Origin: Bisporella sp. PMI_857
Taxonomy: Eukaryota; Ascomycota; Leotiomycetes; Helotiales; Helotiaceae
Direction: 5' to 3'
Assembly: GCA_021307315.1 (NCBI GenBank)
Contig: JAJSPD010000015.1
Span: 558,001 to 622,000, forward strand
DNA length: 64,000 bases
Shown: positions 47,394-59,365 of the stretch, piece after piece
Layout of the letters: each line of letters begins with the position of its first letter
Position numbering within the stretch: position 1 is the stretch's first letter
Position numbers and translations under genes: made by a program
The notes under the pieces: model-generated
What the model saw: only the letters and a program-made list of their open reading frames with translations
Databases searched by the model: none
What the model was told of the DNA's origin: nothing

Positions 47394-49037
47394 CTATCTT
47401 GCATGATCTGGAATACTATTGAGCGTCTCCTCCTCCTCTATTAGCCCAAGCAGTCGTCCAGCAACTTCATCCCATTCATCATCCCATCTTCTACTTCCTT
47501 CCTCTATTGCTCCCTCTCTCAACCTGGCTAGATCATGGCCTTCGCTATCTCCAAATAGTTCTTGTAGTGCCAGTGACAAATCGTCGCTTGTGTTAAATCC
47601 TCTTCCATTTACCCCCTCCTTGACCAGTTCTTTCCAGCTTGAATAATTTCCATATCCAACGACGGGCAAGCCTGCACCAAACATATCAACAACTTTCATA
47701 GGAAGATCAACTCCACTACTACTCATGTGCAAACATACTCCGAGATCTGCACATGCGAGTAGTGTAGCATAATCCTCAGCCGTAAGCCATGCTGTGGCTA
47801 TTTTAATGTTGGATAGTTTAGACGATTCTGTAAGTGCAGATATCTGATTGAGGTACATTTGTTTCTGAGGGCCCTTGCCCGTTATAATGGCAAGTATTGG
47901 GGGAAGTGGCTTCGTAGATGCTGAATAAGAGCACAATGCTTCCAATAAAAGGCTGAAATCTTCATCTGGTGTCCAGGACGTACTACTTACTAGAAGCTTG
48001 ACTCTACCTTGCATAATCGTGTCCACAAACTCACTTGTTTCAGGAAGCCGTCTAAGAAATGCCTGTCGAGCATCTGGACTAGAGATTGGCTGGAATATTG
48101 AAGCAGGCCGATCGTGGAGAGTCAGGATCGGAGAGCGGATATTGTATGGCTTATCTCGGAGCTCTTCGGCCATTGCCTTTGTTACTGTGAAGGACACCGT
48201 GGGGGCCCAGTGTCCCAACATAGCCTCGTACTTCTTCGAGATCTTGACGAAAGGATGTGAAGAGCCACGTGTTCCTGCAAGGATTGACCACCCGTAGTTA
48301 TGCCAGTCGATAATGAGATGTGTGTTTCGCAAAAAGCAGACAACCATAGCTATGAATAAAGTAGGTATCGAAGGAGGGTTCTAAAATGATCTTAGGAATA
48401 ATTCTGAGAATACATGGAGGTGTAGCTAACCTGAACCAACATCCATCGAGCAGGCTTAATTCCATAGGCCAAAGTATAGAATATACTAAGTATCTGCCAC
48501 AGCACTTTCAATGGCCCTGAGATAATGAAAGGAAGAATGTTCAACCGAAGAATTCGTGGTGGAGGAGAAAGTGGAACGACATTGATTAAGGAATTGTCGA
48601 CGAGGCCCGGATGGAGGGCAGACTCTATAACCAGACATTAGCTTAGACATAAAAATTGAGGCATCAAAGCCACCTTTGTAACCTATCACGTCTACTCGGC
48701 CACCATGCTTCGCTATACTCATGGCATGATACTGCATGCGCGGACTACGCCCAATATCTCCTAGAACGAGGACCTGAACCGAAATCTGAGGCTCGATACG
48801 AGAGCCTAATTTAGTAGCCTTTGGAGGAGAATGCTTGATATATCGACTGGGTCGCAAGCCCACCAAAACCACCATGAGCCCTCCGCAGAGAAGTATAGAC
48901 GTAATCAGAAATGCCATAGCCTTGTGTTGCAAAGAAGACAGATTCTGGGAGCTACAGGAGTCAATTGATGGTCCGCCATGACTCGACCTTGACATGCAAG
49001 AACTAGAGAGCTCAGATAAGTAGCCTCCTATAGCCAT
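47394..49037 (-). CDS. ALG1: chitobiosyldiphosphodolichol beta-mannosyltransferase
   Basis: Three exons: 49037-48674, 48624-48431 and 48380-47394; introns of 49 and 50 nt; 514 aa. A hydrophobic anchor [22 protein letters not shown] lies near residues 38-58. The GT33/GT-B enzyme follows: [27 protein letters not shown], then [12 protein letters not shown], and the donor-site region [23 protein letters not shown] with [15 protein letters not shown]1 adds the first mannose from GDP-mannose to GlcNAc2-PP-dolichol on the cytosolic ER face. The N-terminal 35 residues before the anchor are unusual for the family, and a start at an inner ATG (for example near the anchor) is possible. The catalytic part is complete. 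Confidence 0.92.
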
Positions 49038-49666
49038 ATATGCCACTTGTCACGATCCTCCCTGGATCACGGTATCGCGACATCAGCTGTGAGGAGATGG
49101 TATCTATTTCGAATAAGTTTCGAAACTCAGCCTCGAACTTGGAGTGTAGCCGCCAGCCTCGCAGCCTCAGGCTATATGTCTATCTTTCTGCTAATACTTT
49201 TCGCCAAGCAAGTTTAGTTAAGTTTGGCTAATTCTACTCCCCCAGCTGCATGAGATTACGATAAACAAACGAACCTATCAACGCCTTTACGGCCATCAAG
49301 GTTCCAATTTCACCCCAGCAGGGGATAACGGGACCAACAGCAGAAAGAGGATCAACACCAAGGAATCATTATGGGAAGACGACACCTCACCGACTTCACC
49401 ATGAGTTTCTCCAATCTGTTTTGAGTGCAAAGATTTCGCCTAGCTGACTGCTAGAATAACACGACAGCCATCGCGCTGGACTACGATTTGCTGCTCGAGC
49501 AAGTTCATCCCTTTCTTTCCACACACTTTCACCCGAGGAGGTCCAGGCCAACGTCAGAATCGAAGACGCGCAAGCCACAATTGAGGGACATATGTGGGGT
49601 TGGGGATTAACATTTTGGGCAACGAGCTCGATTTCGACTTCAATCTTATAGAATCATACTTTGGGA
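49038..49666. promoter_or_regulatory. divergent promoter region, ALG1 / zinc transporter
   Basis: About 630 bases between divergent start codons. No gene recognised. An upstream exon for the zinc transporter cannot be excluded here, since yeast Msc2 is longer, but I see no hydrophobic frame that would serve. Confidence 0.45.
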
Positions 49667-51505
49667 ATGGCTTCATCGTATGCGCTGCCCGCTTCTGCCA
49701 TACACCATAATCATCACGGCCATTCCCACTCGCATGTACACACGCATGGGCACTCGCACCCGCATTCACACTCTCAATCCCCAAGGAGCCATGCGCCAAA
49801 TACGGCGAGGATATTGAAGGAGGAAAGGTCGAACGGAAGCCTGCATAGTCATGCACTATCCGAGTCCCATCTTCCACATATACACGAGCATAGTGAAAGA
49901 CATTCTCGTGAGGCGTCACCTTACCTTTCTTCTCCAGTCAACAGCAGAACCTCTCGCGCAACTTTCCCGGATCCATTCTTTGAGGGAAAGTATGAAGCAG
50001 CGCCATTAGCCTCGTATCAGCCCCCTTTGAGTGTCAACATCCATGCTCACGAACACAATGGGCATACTCACGATCACCACGACCACCACGACCATCACGA
50101 CCACCACGACCATGATCACGACTACCATGACCATGGTCATAGCCACAGCCACAGCCATGGAAATGCCACTCCGACCGGCCCTAGATCTCAAGTCACTAAC
50201 TTCATTCTCCCATTTGTGCTGCGCTGGCCACTCATCCATACTATTATGGCGGATAGGGACTCTCGGCGAATATTCTATTTCATGAGGTATGGATTTGTCT
50301 TAGTTTTAAACAGGATGACGCTGATTTTGATCTAGCCTCAATTTTGCCTTCATGCTTGTACAGGCAACTTACGGATTTTTGACGGACTCGTTAGGACTTC
50401 TTAGTGATAGTATACACATGTTCTTCGACTGCTTAGCCCTGTCTGTTGGGCTATTTGCAGCAGTTGCAAGCAAGTGGCCTGCGAGCGAGCGATTCCCATA
50501 TGGATTTGGAAAAATCGAAAGTTTATCAGGATTTGGAAATGCAGTGTTCTTAATGTAGGCCTCTTCCCATGACACTAGAATGAACACTAACTTGCCATAG
50601 GCTCATAAGTATTGAGATTGTCACAGAAGCGACTGAACGCCTTGCCGAAGGTCGAGAAACGAAACGTTTATTAGAGTTATTTGTAGTTAGTAGTCTTGGA
50701 TTAGCAGTCAATTTGGTTGGGATGGCTGCTTTTGGACATCATGGACACGGACACGATCACGGACACGATCATGGGCATTCGCATTCGCATATGATGCTTC
50801 ATTCCCATGAAGGGCACAATCATGATCATGACCACGATCATGATGTTCATACGTCTCCGTTCCTGAATGAGAAGCCTCCGGCCCTGGCTCATTCACATTC
50901 ACATTCGCATCATGGCCATTCGCACGATAACGAGAACATGATTGGTATTTACCTTCATGTCCTGGCAGATACTATGGGAAGCGCTGCCGTAATTGTCTCA
51001 ACAGCCTTAATTTACTTCACTGGATGGGGCGGTTGGGATCCATTGGCTTCTTGTGTGATCGCGCTCCTGATCTTTTCGTCGTCCATTCCTTTGCTGAAAA
51101 GCAGTGCCAAGAATCTTCTTTTGACAGTGCCGGATGGGATTGAATATACCCTCAGAGATGCACTCGGAGGAGTTGCTGAGCTTCGAGGCGTACATAGTTA
51201 CACAGTGCCTCGCTTCTGGTTAGGCGACAAAGCCACCGAAAAAGACAAGCAAAATGTTCTAGGCGTCATACATATTATGGCAACTCGAGGATCAGACTTG
51301 GAGGAATTACGACAAAGAACAAGAGCATATTTGCATGAAAAGGGTATAGATGCAGTGGTGCAAGTAGAAAAAGACGGCGATACAAGTTGTTGGTGTGGCG
51401 GGGGCGTAAGTAGATCTTCATCTCGGTTTAGCTGATATAGAGTTGGATGGGCGTTCTGAATATCCATATCACTTGGTTTTGTAGGATAGGTGCATGTCAT
51501 CCTAG
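49667..51505 (+). CDS. MSC2: cation diffusion facilitator zinc transporter (Msc2/ZnT7-like)
   Basis: Four exons: 49667-50286, 50336-50554, 50601-51405 and 51485-51505; 554 aa. The N-terminal 200 residues are extremely His-rich, including HD-type repeats near residue 135-160. Six transmembrane segments follow. TM2 and TM5 carry the zinc-site motifs HMFFD and HVLAD (HxxxD pairs), and a second His-rich loop lies between TM4 and TM5, as in all zinc CDF proteins. Msc2 and ZnT7 load zinc into the ER or Golgi lumen for secretory enzymes. The protein is shorter than yeast Msc2 (about 725 aa), lacking the extra N-terminal helices. The last exon, only DRCMSS, is less certain; without splicing the frame would end at 51435. 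Confidence 0.88.
50068..50164 (+). repeat. CACCACGAC-type microsatellite encoding His-Asp repeats
   Basis: Imperfect 9-bp units (CAC/CAT CAC GAC) run through the His-rich segment of the zinc transporter, then pass into GGTCATAGCCAC units. Repeat-length variation between strains is likely. Confidence 0.75.
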
Positions 51506-51932
51506 GAGAGTTGACGAATGATACCATGGTTGTAGATGAACGACAAGTGTCTTATGCTCCTGTTCATGAGAAATTGCGAGGTTTGAATTTGAATGCATTA
51601 TTGTATTTGATATGGCTATGAGAAGGCTTGATTGATTCTCTCTCATCTGCTTACTGTTAAAAACTTCAACGACTTTCCCAATTGTTGGTCGACAACAGAG
51701 AAATTATTCAAGCGGCCTCCTTTCTTTAGCGAAACACTTCAACGAAACATGTGAGCTTCATTTGTCCTCATGGTAACTGTGTCTAGTATTCAAACATATG
51801 AACCAAGTGGTATGTACAAGATGCTTAGATGATCCAAAGACATTAACTCCTCCCATGTCATTCCCCCATTCCTACCTCATCCTTAAAGTTATGTATACTT
51901 TTGCCAGAAACCTGGTTCATTCCCCCTTCCAT
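51506..51932. other. intergenic between convergent genes
   Basis: About 430 bases between the 3' ends of the zinc transporter and the Con-13-like gene. No gene recognised. Confidence 0.5.
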
Positions 51933-52973
51933 TTAGTTGACTTTTTTAGCAGCAGCAGCTTCCGTAGCCCATTTGGCCTGGCGGTTGATAGCATTCGCTT
52001 CCTCGGTGCTGTTGAACTGGAGGTTTTTGTACGTGTGGACGTGGGTCTTGATCTCGAATGGAATCGCAAACACATTCTCTGCGTCTTCTGTAAGCGCTCG
52101 TGCAGGCGCCTCGCCGTCACGCTTGGTGCTGGTAGTCGACACAATCTCAGAATCGGCCCATCTGCGATTGCATGTTCCGCCCGGAACCATGGCATCTTGA
52201 CGCTGAAAGCCGTCTAGTACATTCTTCTGCTTCTCAAGACATCTCCAGTTCGCGCCAATGGTATCGAGCCCACCAGGTGTGACTTGCTCGTACAGCGCAA
52301 GGACTGAGACTTGTGTGTAGTCCTCTGCATAGGCGGAGTTGGAGTAGCCATCGGGAACGCAGGAGTCCTGAGCAACGGCGTTCCGGAATGCGCTGGTTTC
52401 GCTGTATGCGTTGCCGTTCTTGTAGAAATCGACGGCGTGGCCAGTCTCGTGCTGGAAGACGGATGGTGTGCCGACGGAGCCCTGGTAGACGGTCACCGCG
52501 CTTGACATGTAGGCTGACCCGCCACCCGGAACAGCAATTACGTGCTGGACCCATTGGCGCTCGTGGACAGGGAGACGGCCAAAGAGATCGATCATAGTGA
52601 TTTGCCTATCATCAGCTATTAGTCTAAGCTCGGATTGAGAACCGTGACAGGGCACCTACGAAAGAGGAGCGTTCTTGTGTCTGCAGAACACCCAGGCGGA
52701 GCCACAATCGGTGTAGTGGACATTGAAGACCTCGACATCACCAGCACTGAAGCCACCATTCTGGACTTCGTCCTTGCAGCGTTTAGGAATCCATCCTGCG
52801 CCCCATTGGTCCCAGGTGCTTTGAGTTGGCTTAAGGTTTTGCCAGAAGGAACTATCGACGTGCGGTGAAAGGCCGTCGTTAAAAAGGACAGGTCTACCAA
52901 GATCGGCAAATACATGGTTACTAAAGAGGAGAATTGCGGCTGCGGTAGCCGATGTGAGGGATTGTGGGAGCAT
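51933..52973 (-). CDS. secreted Con-13-like protein with HExxH motif
   Basis: Two exons, 52973-52660 and 52605-51933, with a 54-nt intron (GTAGGT...GATAG); 328 aa. The first 23 residues form a signal peptide (hydrophobic AAAILLF, cleavage near VFA). The rest matches, from memory, the family of Neurospora conidiation-specific protein Con-13: FWQNLKPTQSTWDQWGAGW, then AYMSSAVTVYQGS, then HETGHAVD. The last contains H157-E158-x2-H161, the zincin signature, followed by possible third ligands, so it may be a metalloprotease. Several cysteines suggest disulfides. The C-terminal 90 residues are charged. Family function is unknown; protease activity is inferred only. Confidence 0.75.
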
Positions 52974-55900
52974 TTTGAGATTATTCTTTGGTTGTTTGAA
53001 ACGAAGGAATGTGTCGGATTCTGTATATTAGAGCTAGCCTGGGCAAGAAGTGCTGAGGATGAGGGTGAGGAATAAAAACCCAGAGGAAGATTCCTTCTAC
53101 TTTATATATACTTGTCTGAAGAGAGGCAAAGTCGGCGTATGACATTAAATCAGCCAACCCCATCACATCTCATGTTGCCTTTTATCACCGTGCCAGCGTA
53201 TTCCATACAACGGTACGATTTTAGACAAGGGACTGACTAATAATCTATACATGCTCAACGTCTGATTTGCAATAAACAACTAAAGAGCTGTTGCCCTTAC
53301 GTAGTATCCACATATGCAGGTCCGCGAGCCCCGAAAGGCGATGCGCGCATAGACGAATGGAGGCTCAGGGGTGTGCTAGGATGTGGCGCTAGTTAACATC
53401 CCCTACCAGTAGGATGTTAGCAATTGCCTTTCCTTCGCTGAGCGAATTGGAAGAGAGCTTTATACCCAACAATATCCACAAGGCGACACCGAGCACTCGG
53501 TTGTTTCGTTTCACGAATGTGCATTCCTTGAATGAATTGGTGAGCTTGAGTCACACCTGTGCGGCTCTGGGTGAACTTTTGATTTCCAAAGCCTTGAGCC
53601 ACATGCCTCATGTTGTCAACACTAGAACAATTCCAGAGCGCAGCATAATGCCTAATCAGATGTTCACTTGAGCTCGCAGTCAGCATTGAGATGTCTGTTT
53701 CAAAATACGATGGTCAAGAACGAGAAGGTGAGTCAGATTAGCTAAGTCGCTTGGAAGAAAAATCTTAGCTGCCGAATGGTAAGTTATCTAGAAACAGTGA
53801 ACTTTGAGCTGAAGATTTGAATGCAAATTTAGATTCATGACATCCGGTAGTAGTTGCAATACCCGGTGCGGTCCCCATATGGGGTACCGAAAAAGCCGAG
53901 AGGAAAAGGCAATAATTCCCTCTAAATTCTTACATGGATGGCAGGCTGAGGAGTTATTTGGTGAGGAACAGACAGTCGAAAACGCCTCTTTAGGTGTTCT
54001 CCGTCAAGCTAAGAGACTTGATTACGAAGATCTTGTCCATTACTATATCCTCAGGCATACACTATATGGTATACTCAGCGCTATAGCCAGCACTAGCTGC
54101 AGCGCTGGCATGATTGGGTTGTCCGTCTAAACTTCGTCATGGTTGTTGACAAAGTGCTTCCTTCAGCCTCAAATGAGCAGACATACTTCTCAATTCCAGA
54201 CAGGGTCGTGATAAAACGCCTAATTAGGATGGCAAATTCCCATGGGGTCAAGGCTCATCCCGTGTTGCCTATCTCACATAAGCATCTTCTCTTTGTATTT
54301 CCTTATGTCGAACCAAATGCGAGATACAGCAAATTATTGATGGCAAAATAACAGTGATAGTACAGTAGAGCTTAGCATAGATCTTCATTCTTTTGGTTAA
54401 GCGTTATCTGAGATGGTACTGTATCATGAGTATTCAACCACACCTTTCCAGGGGAAAGAGGCACGTTACATACCAAGCGCCTTACCGTCCCCTCACGTAT
54501 AACAAGGCTCTGCAGCATGCTCTCACCAATAGCGCTGCGGGAACTAGCATGGTCAAGCATTGATCCTCAAGCCATCTACATGGTCTGCCCATCATAAGGC
54601 TTGGAGGATTTCGAATCGTCCTTCAATTCCAGTCGTTCAATTAAAGTTGTTTCAAGTGCAAATCAGGGTGGAACTGAGTCACCTAAATACCTTAGCCCCA
54701 TCCTCCGATATTTCGGCTCGCTAGCCTATTTAGTGGACCGTCGGAAGATTGACGAAGGGGGAATTCGACTTCCGAGAGCCGGGACAGGGTAGAATATGTC
54801 CCATGCGGGAATTCAGGGAGCACTGCGCCACAAGCGATGACCATCAAGAGGTCCTACAACCCCGGATCATCAGATGATCATTCGTTTGGACCATTCTATT
54901 ACCGCATGAGCAGTGGGGCTATTCGAGCTGTCATCCGATAGGAAGTAATGTGGTTTGTTTACTTAGACCTCAAAAACAATTATACTTTTCCACTTTTCCA
55001 ATTACCTGCTTCAGCAAGCTCTGCAAGATGTAATTAAATAATGTGCCATACACAAACATGACTGGTTTCATGGACAAATGCCTAGCTTCTTAAATCATCA
55101 CTGCAAGTATTTTGAGGAAGGACAAGGATATGACGTGTTTACGTAGGTCTTACGCCTAATGTAGATATACATCCGATTTAGTACCAGTAACGGAGTATAT
55201 ATCAGCGACCTCTACCCAAGAGCTCATAAAAAACTCCTTTTGGCAGCACGGAATTTCTTCGGTATTTCAGGGGAAAATAAAACAAGCCATATCTTACAAT
55301 AGCACTTTTTGGTTGACAAATCCTCAAGTGAGCCCGGGGTTACCACTCTCCCTAATTCTAAGTTATTTCAATAAAATATGCTTGGTTCTCCACTCCGGCT
55401 CTAGCCCCTAGTTTCATACTTGCAAAGCGATCCTTGACGAGTAGGAGATATTCAGCCCCGGTCTATACGTACATTCAGGTAAGCAGTACCATTCAAGATT
55501 TGCCAGGCATCCATACGACTCATGCTTCTAGAAGCTAGTAAACGGATGTGAGGGCTTAAAAAAGTTCACATGCTTCCTCTCGACTTCAGGTCGAACTGGT
55601 ATCCCCGTACTATCCTGGCCCGAGTTCTCGTCACCTGTTGATGAGCTGTCGTAGTCACTCATATTTAGAGAAACTCAAGGATACACACAGGGCTTCCTGA
55701 AGAGCCTTACCTTCTTTTTATGGAAAGCCAAATAGCACCCTTGATAGAAAGTTACGCACATTGATGAAATCACGTTGGATAGTGCTTAAATTGCCTAAAG
55801 CTGAGATATGGCTGATGTTGCTAGGAATTTTCTCCAAGAGAGTGGATTGACTGAATAAAACGCAGCAGCTGAATCTCAGTTCCTCAGGAAAGAATAAGGT

Positions 55901-56671
55901 TTACTACTCGTGGATTTCCACAGAAAGAATCCAGACACGCGAGAGAACGAACAGATTAAGTTGCAGAAATTGCAGAAATTGCTAGACTAAACGGGACAAA
56001 AGTACCTGTAGAATAAGTCTATGGGTACCTAAAATCAAGCAGATGACGGCCAATAGAATGCCAAAACTCCTAAACTCCTAAACAAACAAACCACACCTAA
56101 GTATCGATTGAATTACATAAATTTCTGCCTCAATTTCCCACCAAGCTTCGTAGGGCCTCTTTCCGCCCCGGATATTATTACCAAGTTTCAAGGAATGCTT
56201 AACGATCTTACCCTTGAGAGCAGCATCGTTAGCCTCCTTCCTCGCGCCTGTGTCCCTTCCCTCATGCTGAGGAAGTGAATACCCGTACTCAGCAAGCGCT
56301 ACCCATAAGCCTAGATAGACTATGATGACATAGGATTCGAGTTCATGTTGAAAGCGCGCTGACGGAGAATAAAAACTCACCAAAATTATGAGCATTTTCC
56401 AAGCTATCCTTAGCCGACTTCCTCACAACGTAGGGCTAGGTATATGCTAATCTCCCCCAACGTCTTTGATGTCGTAGATAGGGGCATGCGACCGCCGTTG
56501 GTTCAGTCTGTGATACATTATATAGCCTAAGGATTAAACTGATGTGCACCTCATGTAATTTAGTCATCGGAATAATGTGCTCCAATTCGGTGATGTCGTC
56601 AAGATTCTTGAACTTACACTTAGCCCCATAGCCTTTGAACCGAATTGTTCCCGGTAACGAGGTGATTATGG
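52974..56671. other. gene-poor region
   Basis: About 3.7 kb with no confident gene. A 97-codon ATG frame at 53837-54130 (+) and a few similar ones at 53414-53671 and 54139-54351 have no recognised motif. From 54800 to 56070 no frame exceeds 60 codons. Composition is ordinary to AT-rich. It could hold decayed genes or repeats. Confidence 0.5.
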
Positions 56672-56930
56672 ATGAGTCTGATGACACAGTCTCTGAGGAG
56701 GCAAACTGTGCAACAAGAAAGGATCACAATCAACCACACAGACATTGTTCCAGATGTGGATTATACATGTCCTGACGATCTATACTTCTGCTCCGGTTGT
56801 GGAGGCACAACGCAGCACACCGCATACGTGGATAATAATACTCCAAGTGCAAAATGTAGGGGAGTGAGTATTGTGCTCCAATAAATAGAATAAGCTACTA
56901 ATTTAGGCAGTGGGAAGATGGAAGCTATAA
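56672..56930 (+). CDS. small Cys-containing protein, unrecognised
   Basis: A possible two-exon gene, 56672-56863 and 56907-56930, encoding 71 aa. The intron is 43 nt with an ideal donor GTGAGT, a CTACTAAT branch site and acceptor TTTAG. The protein reads like a real one: DYTCPDDLYFCSGCGGTTQH and AYVDNNTPSAKCRG, with four cysteines in C-x6-C-x2-C...C order. No signal peptide. I recognise no family. The main doubt is its short length and an alternative ATG in another frame at about 56668. Confidence 0.4.
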
Positions 56931-57446
56931 AGATTGCGACTGCATCGATATTGACCGAATAGAATGTTGGGCGAGAGGAATTTCATATGAAAGACAACTT
57001 CGTGACGCGCAGCGACTTGAGCAACTGGCCAGACAGTCAGGAACAAAGAGCAGTCATCAAGCTTAGTATACTGCAAGTTACTGATTTTAAAGAACTCTTT
57101 ACGGAGACTAGTGACAAATTTAGCAGGCATGACGAAAGACAAAACGCATGATGCGAAGCGGTTCGGCCTCAATCTATGGGTGTACGAGACGAACAGCAGC
57201 CTGACAAAACAATCCCGTAGTTGGGCAAAAGGTTACAGTGAGTTGAAAGTACTAAGGAATAAGAGCATGTGTCTATATCTCAACACAAGAATGTCTACCT
57301 GATACAGACAAGAATGTAAATATTTGCAAGCATACATGTCATATTCAGACTATGGTAAAGGGAAGAACGTGCTTCTTGCTTCAAGAACTTATGAAGTCAG
57401 TTTTCCAAAAGCTCACACAGGGGACACAAACGAGTTACCACTCTTG
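56931..57446. other. intergenic
   Basis: About 515 bases downstream of the small candidate gene and of the protease 3' end. No gene recognised. Confidence 0.4.
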
Positions 57447-58539
57447 TTAAGAATCCTCGATCTTGTACCGCACAGGTATAATCGCCTCCTGCTCGAGAAA
57501 CTCTTTGATAGCAATATGAGGCACGCCATGTCTCATGGCAGTCTCATCGTCCCAAGAAGAGTGGAGACCTATCAGTGTACCATCACTTTCACGAAGCAGT
57601 GGCGCGCCAGAGTGTCCCCAGTATGTCCAAGCATCATGCATCAGCGTACCAATTTCCGAGTTATCCTGGAAGTCTGCCCCTTCAACCATTCCGCAGAAAG
57701 TCCCTTCAGATATCTCGACAAGTTTGTACTTAGTGCGCCGATCAGATGTGGACTCAAGATCATCTCTGCCAGGTTGTCCAATACAGATAATCGACATTTT
57801 GGATGAAGGACTTTCCATAGCAAGTGTGACATACGGAAATGACGGTATAGCTTCTTGACTGGATTCGACCGTGATTATCTTTAAAAGAGCCAGATCTCGT
57901 TTGGGGTCCCATGCACGGCATTCAACTTGAACCGCCAGACCTGTATAGAACAGCAACCACTTCCTTTTGGATGACTCTTTGTATTCCTCCTCAGTGTCTC
58001 CGAAACAGTGTGCGCATGTCAGAACCCACCCAGCCCGATCAATGCATACAGCCGTACCGGCCTCATATTGCGCAAATATCAAGGTCGCCTCAAGAGCATT
58101 GCTGATATGAGGCTTTCCTGTCAGGCGTTTCAACGTAGACGATGCGGTCCCTGCCAATTTCTTCTGCTTTTCACGTAGCAGCTCTAATTCTGTCGCTGTT
58201 GTACCGGGTAGCTTCGATTCTAATCCAACAGTTTGTATGGTGTCCGAGCGAGGATTCGAAGCTTTCGGGGCAAGTGGTAAGGATACAACTCTTTGGGTGG
58301 TCAAAGGTGTGTTGGACCTTAGAACGCGTCCATGATGAGACATTCCAAAGAACTGTGCAATTGTTGCTTAGAAAACAAACTCGACATGGCCATCGCGAAA
58401 CGTTAGGAATAGATATCTCACCGTTGTTAGGCCAGGCAGCAGTGCTGACCCGACTCACTTCGGTGAAGTGCTCTATGGCGAGATCCAGACACGATTTGAG
58501 GATATGCAAAGGGATCCCCAGACCCACTTCCTGCGTCAT
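57447..58539 (-). CDS. trypsin-like serine protease (S1-fold)
   Basis: Two exons in my model, 58539-58459 and 58352-57447, with a 106-nt intron (GTGAGT...CACAG); 328 aa. The second exon alone has an ATG at 58343 and would encode 298 aa, so the short first exon (27 aa) is the uncertain part. The catalytic triad is in place: H142 in TCAHCF, D180 in RDLALLKI, S275 in GHSGAPLL. The serine context is GHSGAP instead of GDSGGP, as in HtrA-like and fungal intracellular members. A charged 100-residue N-terminal region precedes the domain. There is no signal peptide, so an intracellular protease is suggested. Substrate unknown. Confidence 0.8.
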
Positions 58540-59365
58540 CTCTTCTGATCTCCAGTGGGGTAAGCACTTAGCCCTATAAATTGACCCAGGCCCCCTCCTC
58601 TTCAGCCTTTACGAACCTTCAGCAACATTTACTCGGATCGCCTTGTGAAATAAACGGAGGCATATAGTAATGTGCGTAGGACACAAAATTGTGCCAAGAT
58701 TGCAAAGAGGTACCAACTTTCTACCTTTCTCTCTCTGTTTTCGAGACATCATCGAGTTTCTTGGATGCCCAATTGAGTATGAATCAAGTGATTAGAGATG
58801 TTGAGGAAGAAGGGATATGATGAATATGTTGATATTTTCCTTCTGCCTGTGTGGGTTTTGCGTCCCAGGCAGGCAACAACTATTTGTTCCGCTTAAGTCA
58901 AAGGCAAAGTGGCTTTTGTCGACTGGGATATCAACCGTGCACTTATCAAATGGCAGCATTGGCATGGTTTGTGGAACATATCCGTGCACTCCTCATAATT
59001 GATTGTTGCTTTCGTCCCTCTTGTTCCTTCAACCTTTCGCGAGGGACGACTCTACGAGGATTGCTTCAATGGATTTATATTGGCACAGAAATACAACTAT
59101 CGATAATATAAACCGAACCTTTGGGCCAGACCAGGAACTTCCGTGCAGACGCTTCTTGATCTATAGGGTTTTCAAGCAATATACTTACCGTACGGTAAAG
59201 TATTATTGAGCGTGCTATCTCCCTAATGACACGCACTGATTGGAAGCGAGATGGCACCACTCGCCCCACATACTAATACTATACTTCCTTTTGCTCAACC
59301 TCTCGAATTTCTATTGCAGAATCTCCTCCGTTCCCTTTCCTCGACATCTTCATTTCGATTCAAGT
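58540..59365. promoter_or_regulatory. divergent intergenic region
   Basis: About 825 bases between the protease gene (-) and the DUF7730-type gene (+). No gene recognised. Short frames occur on both strands, none with motifs. Confidence 0.45.

Noticed and set aside
50006..50239. Val/Met-rich frame antisense to the His repeats of the zinc transporter
   Set aside because: It is the complement of the CAC/CAT repeat (GTG/ATG codons), a composition effect.
56436..56687. Minus-strand frame of 83 codons opposite the small Cys gene
   Set aside because: It begins with GTG and lacks an upstream ATG; no motif was recognised.
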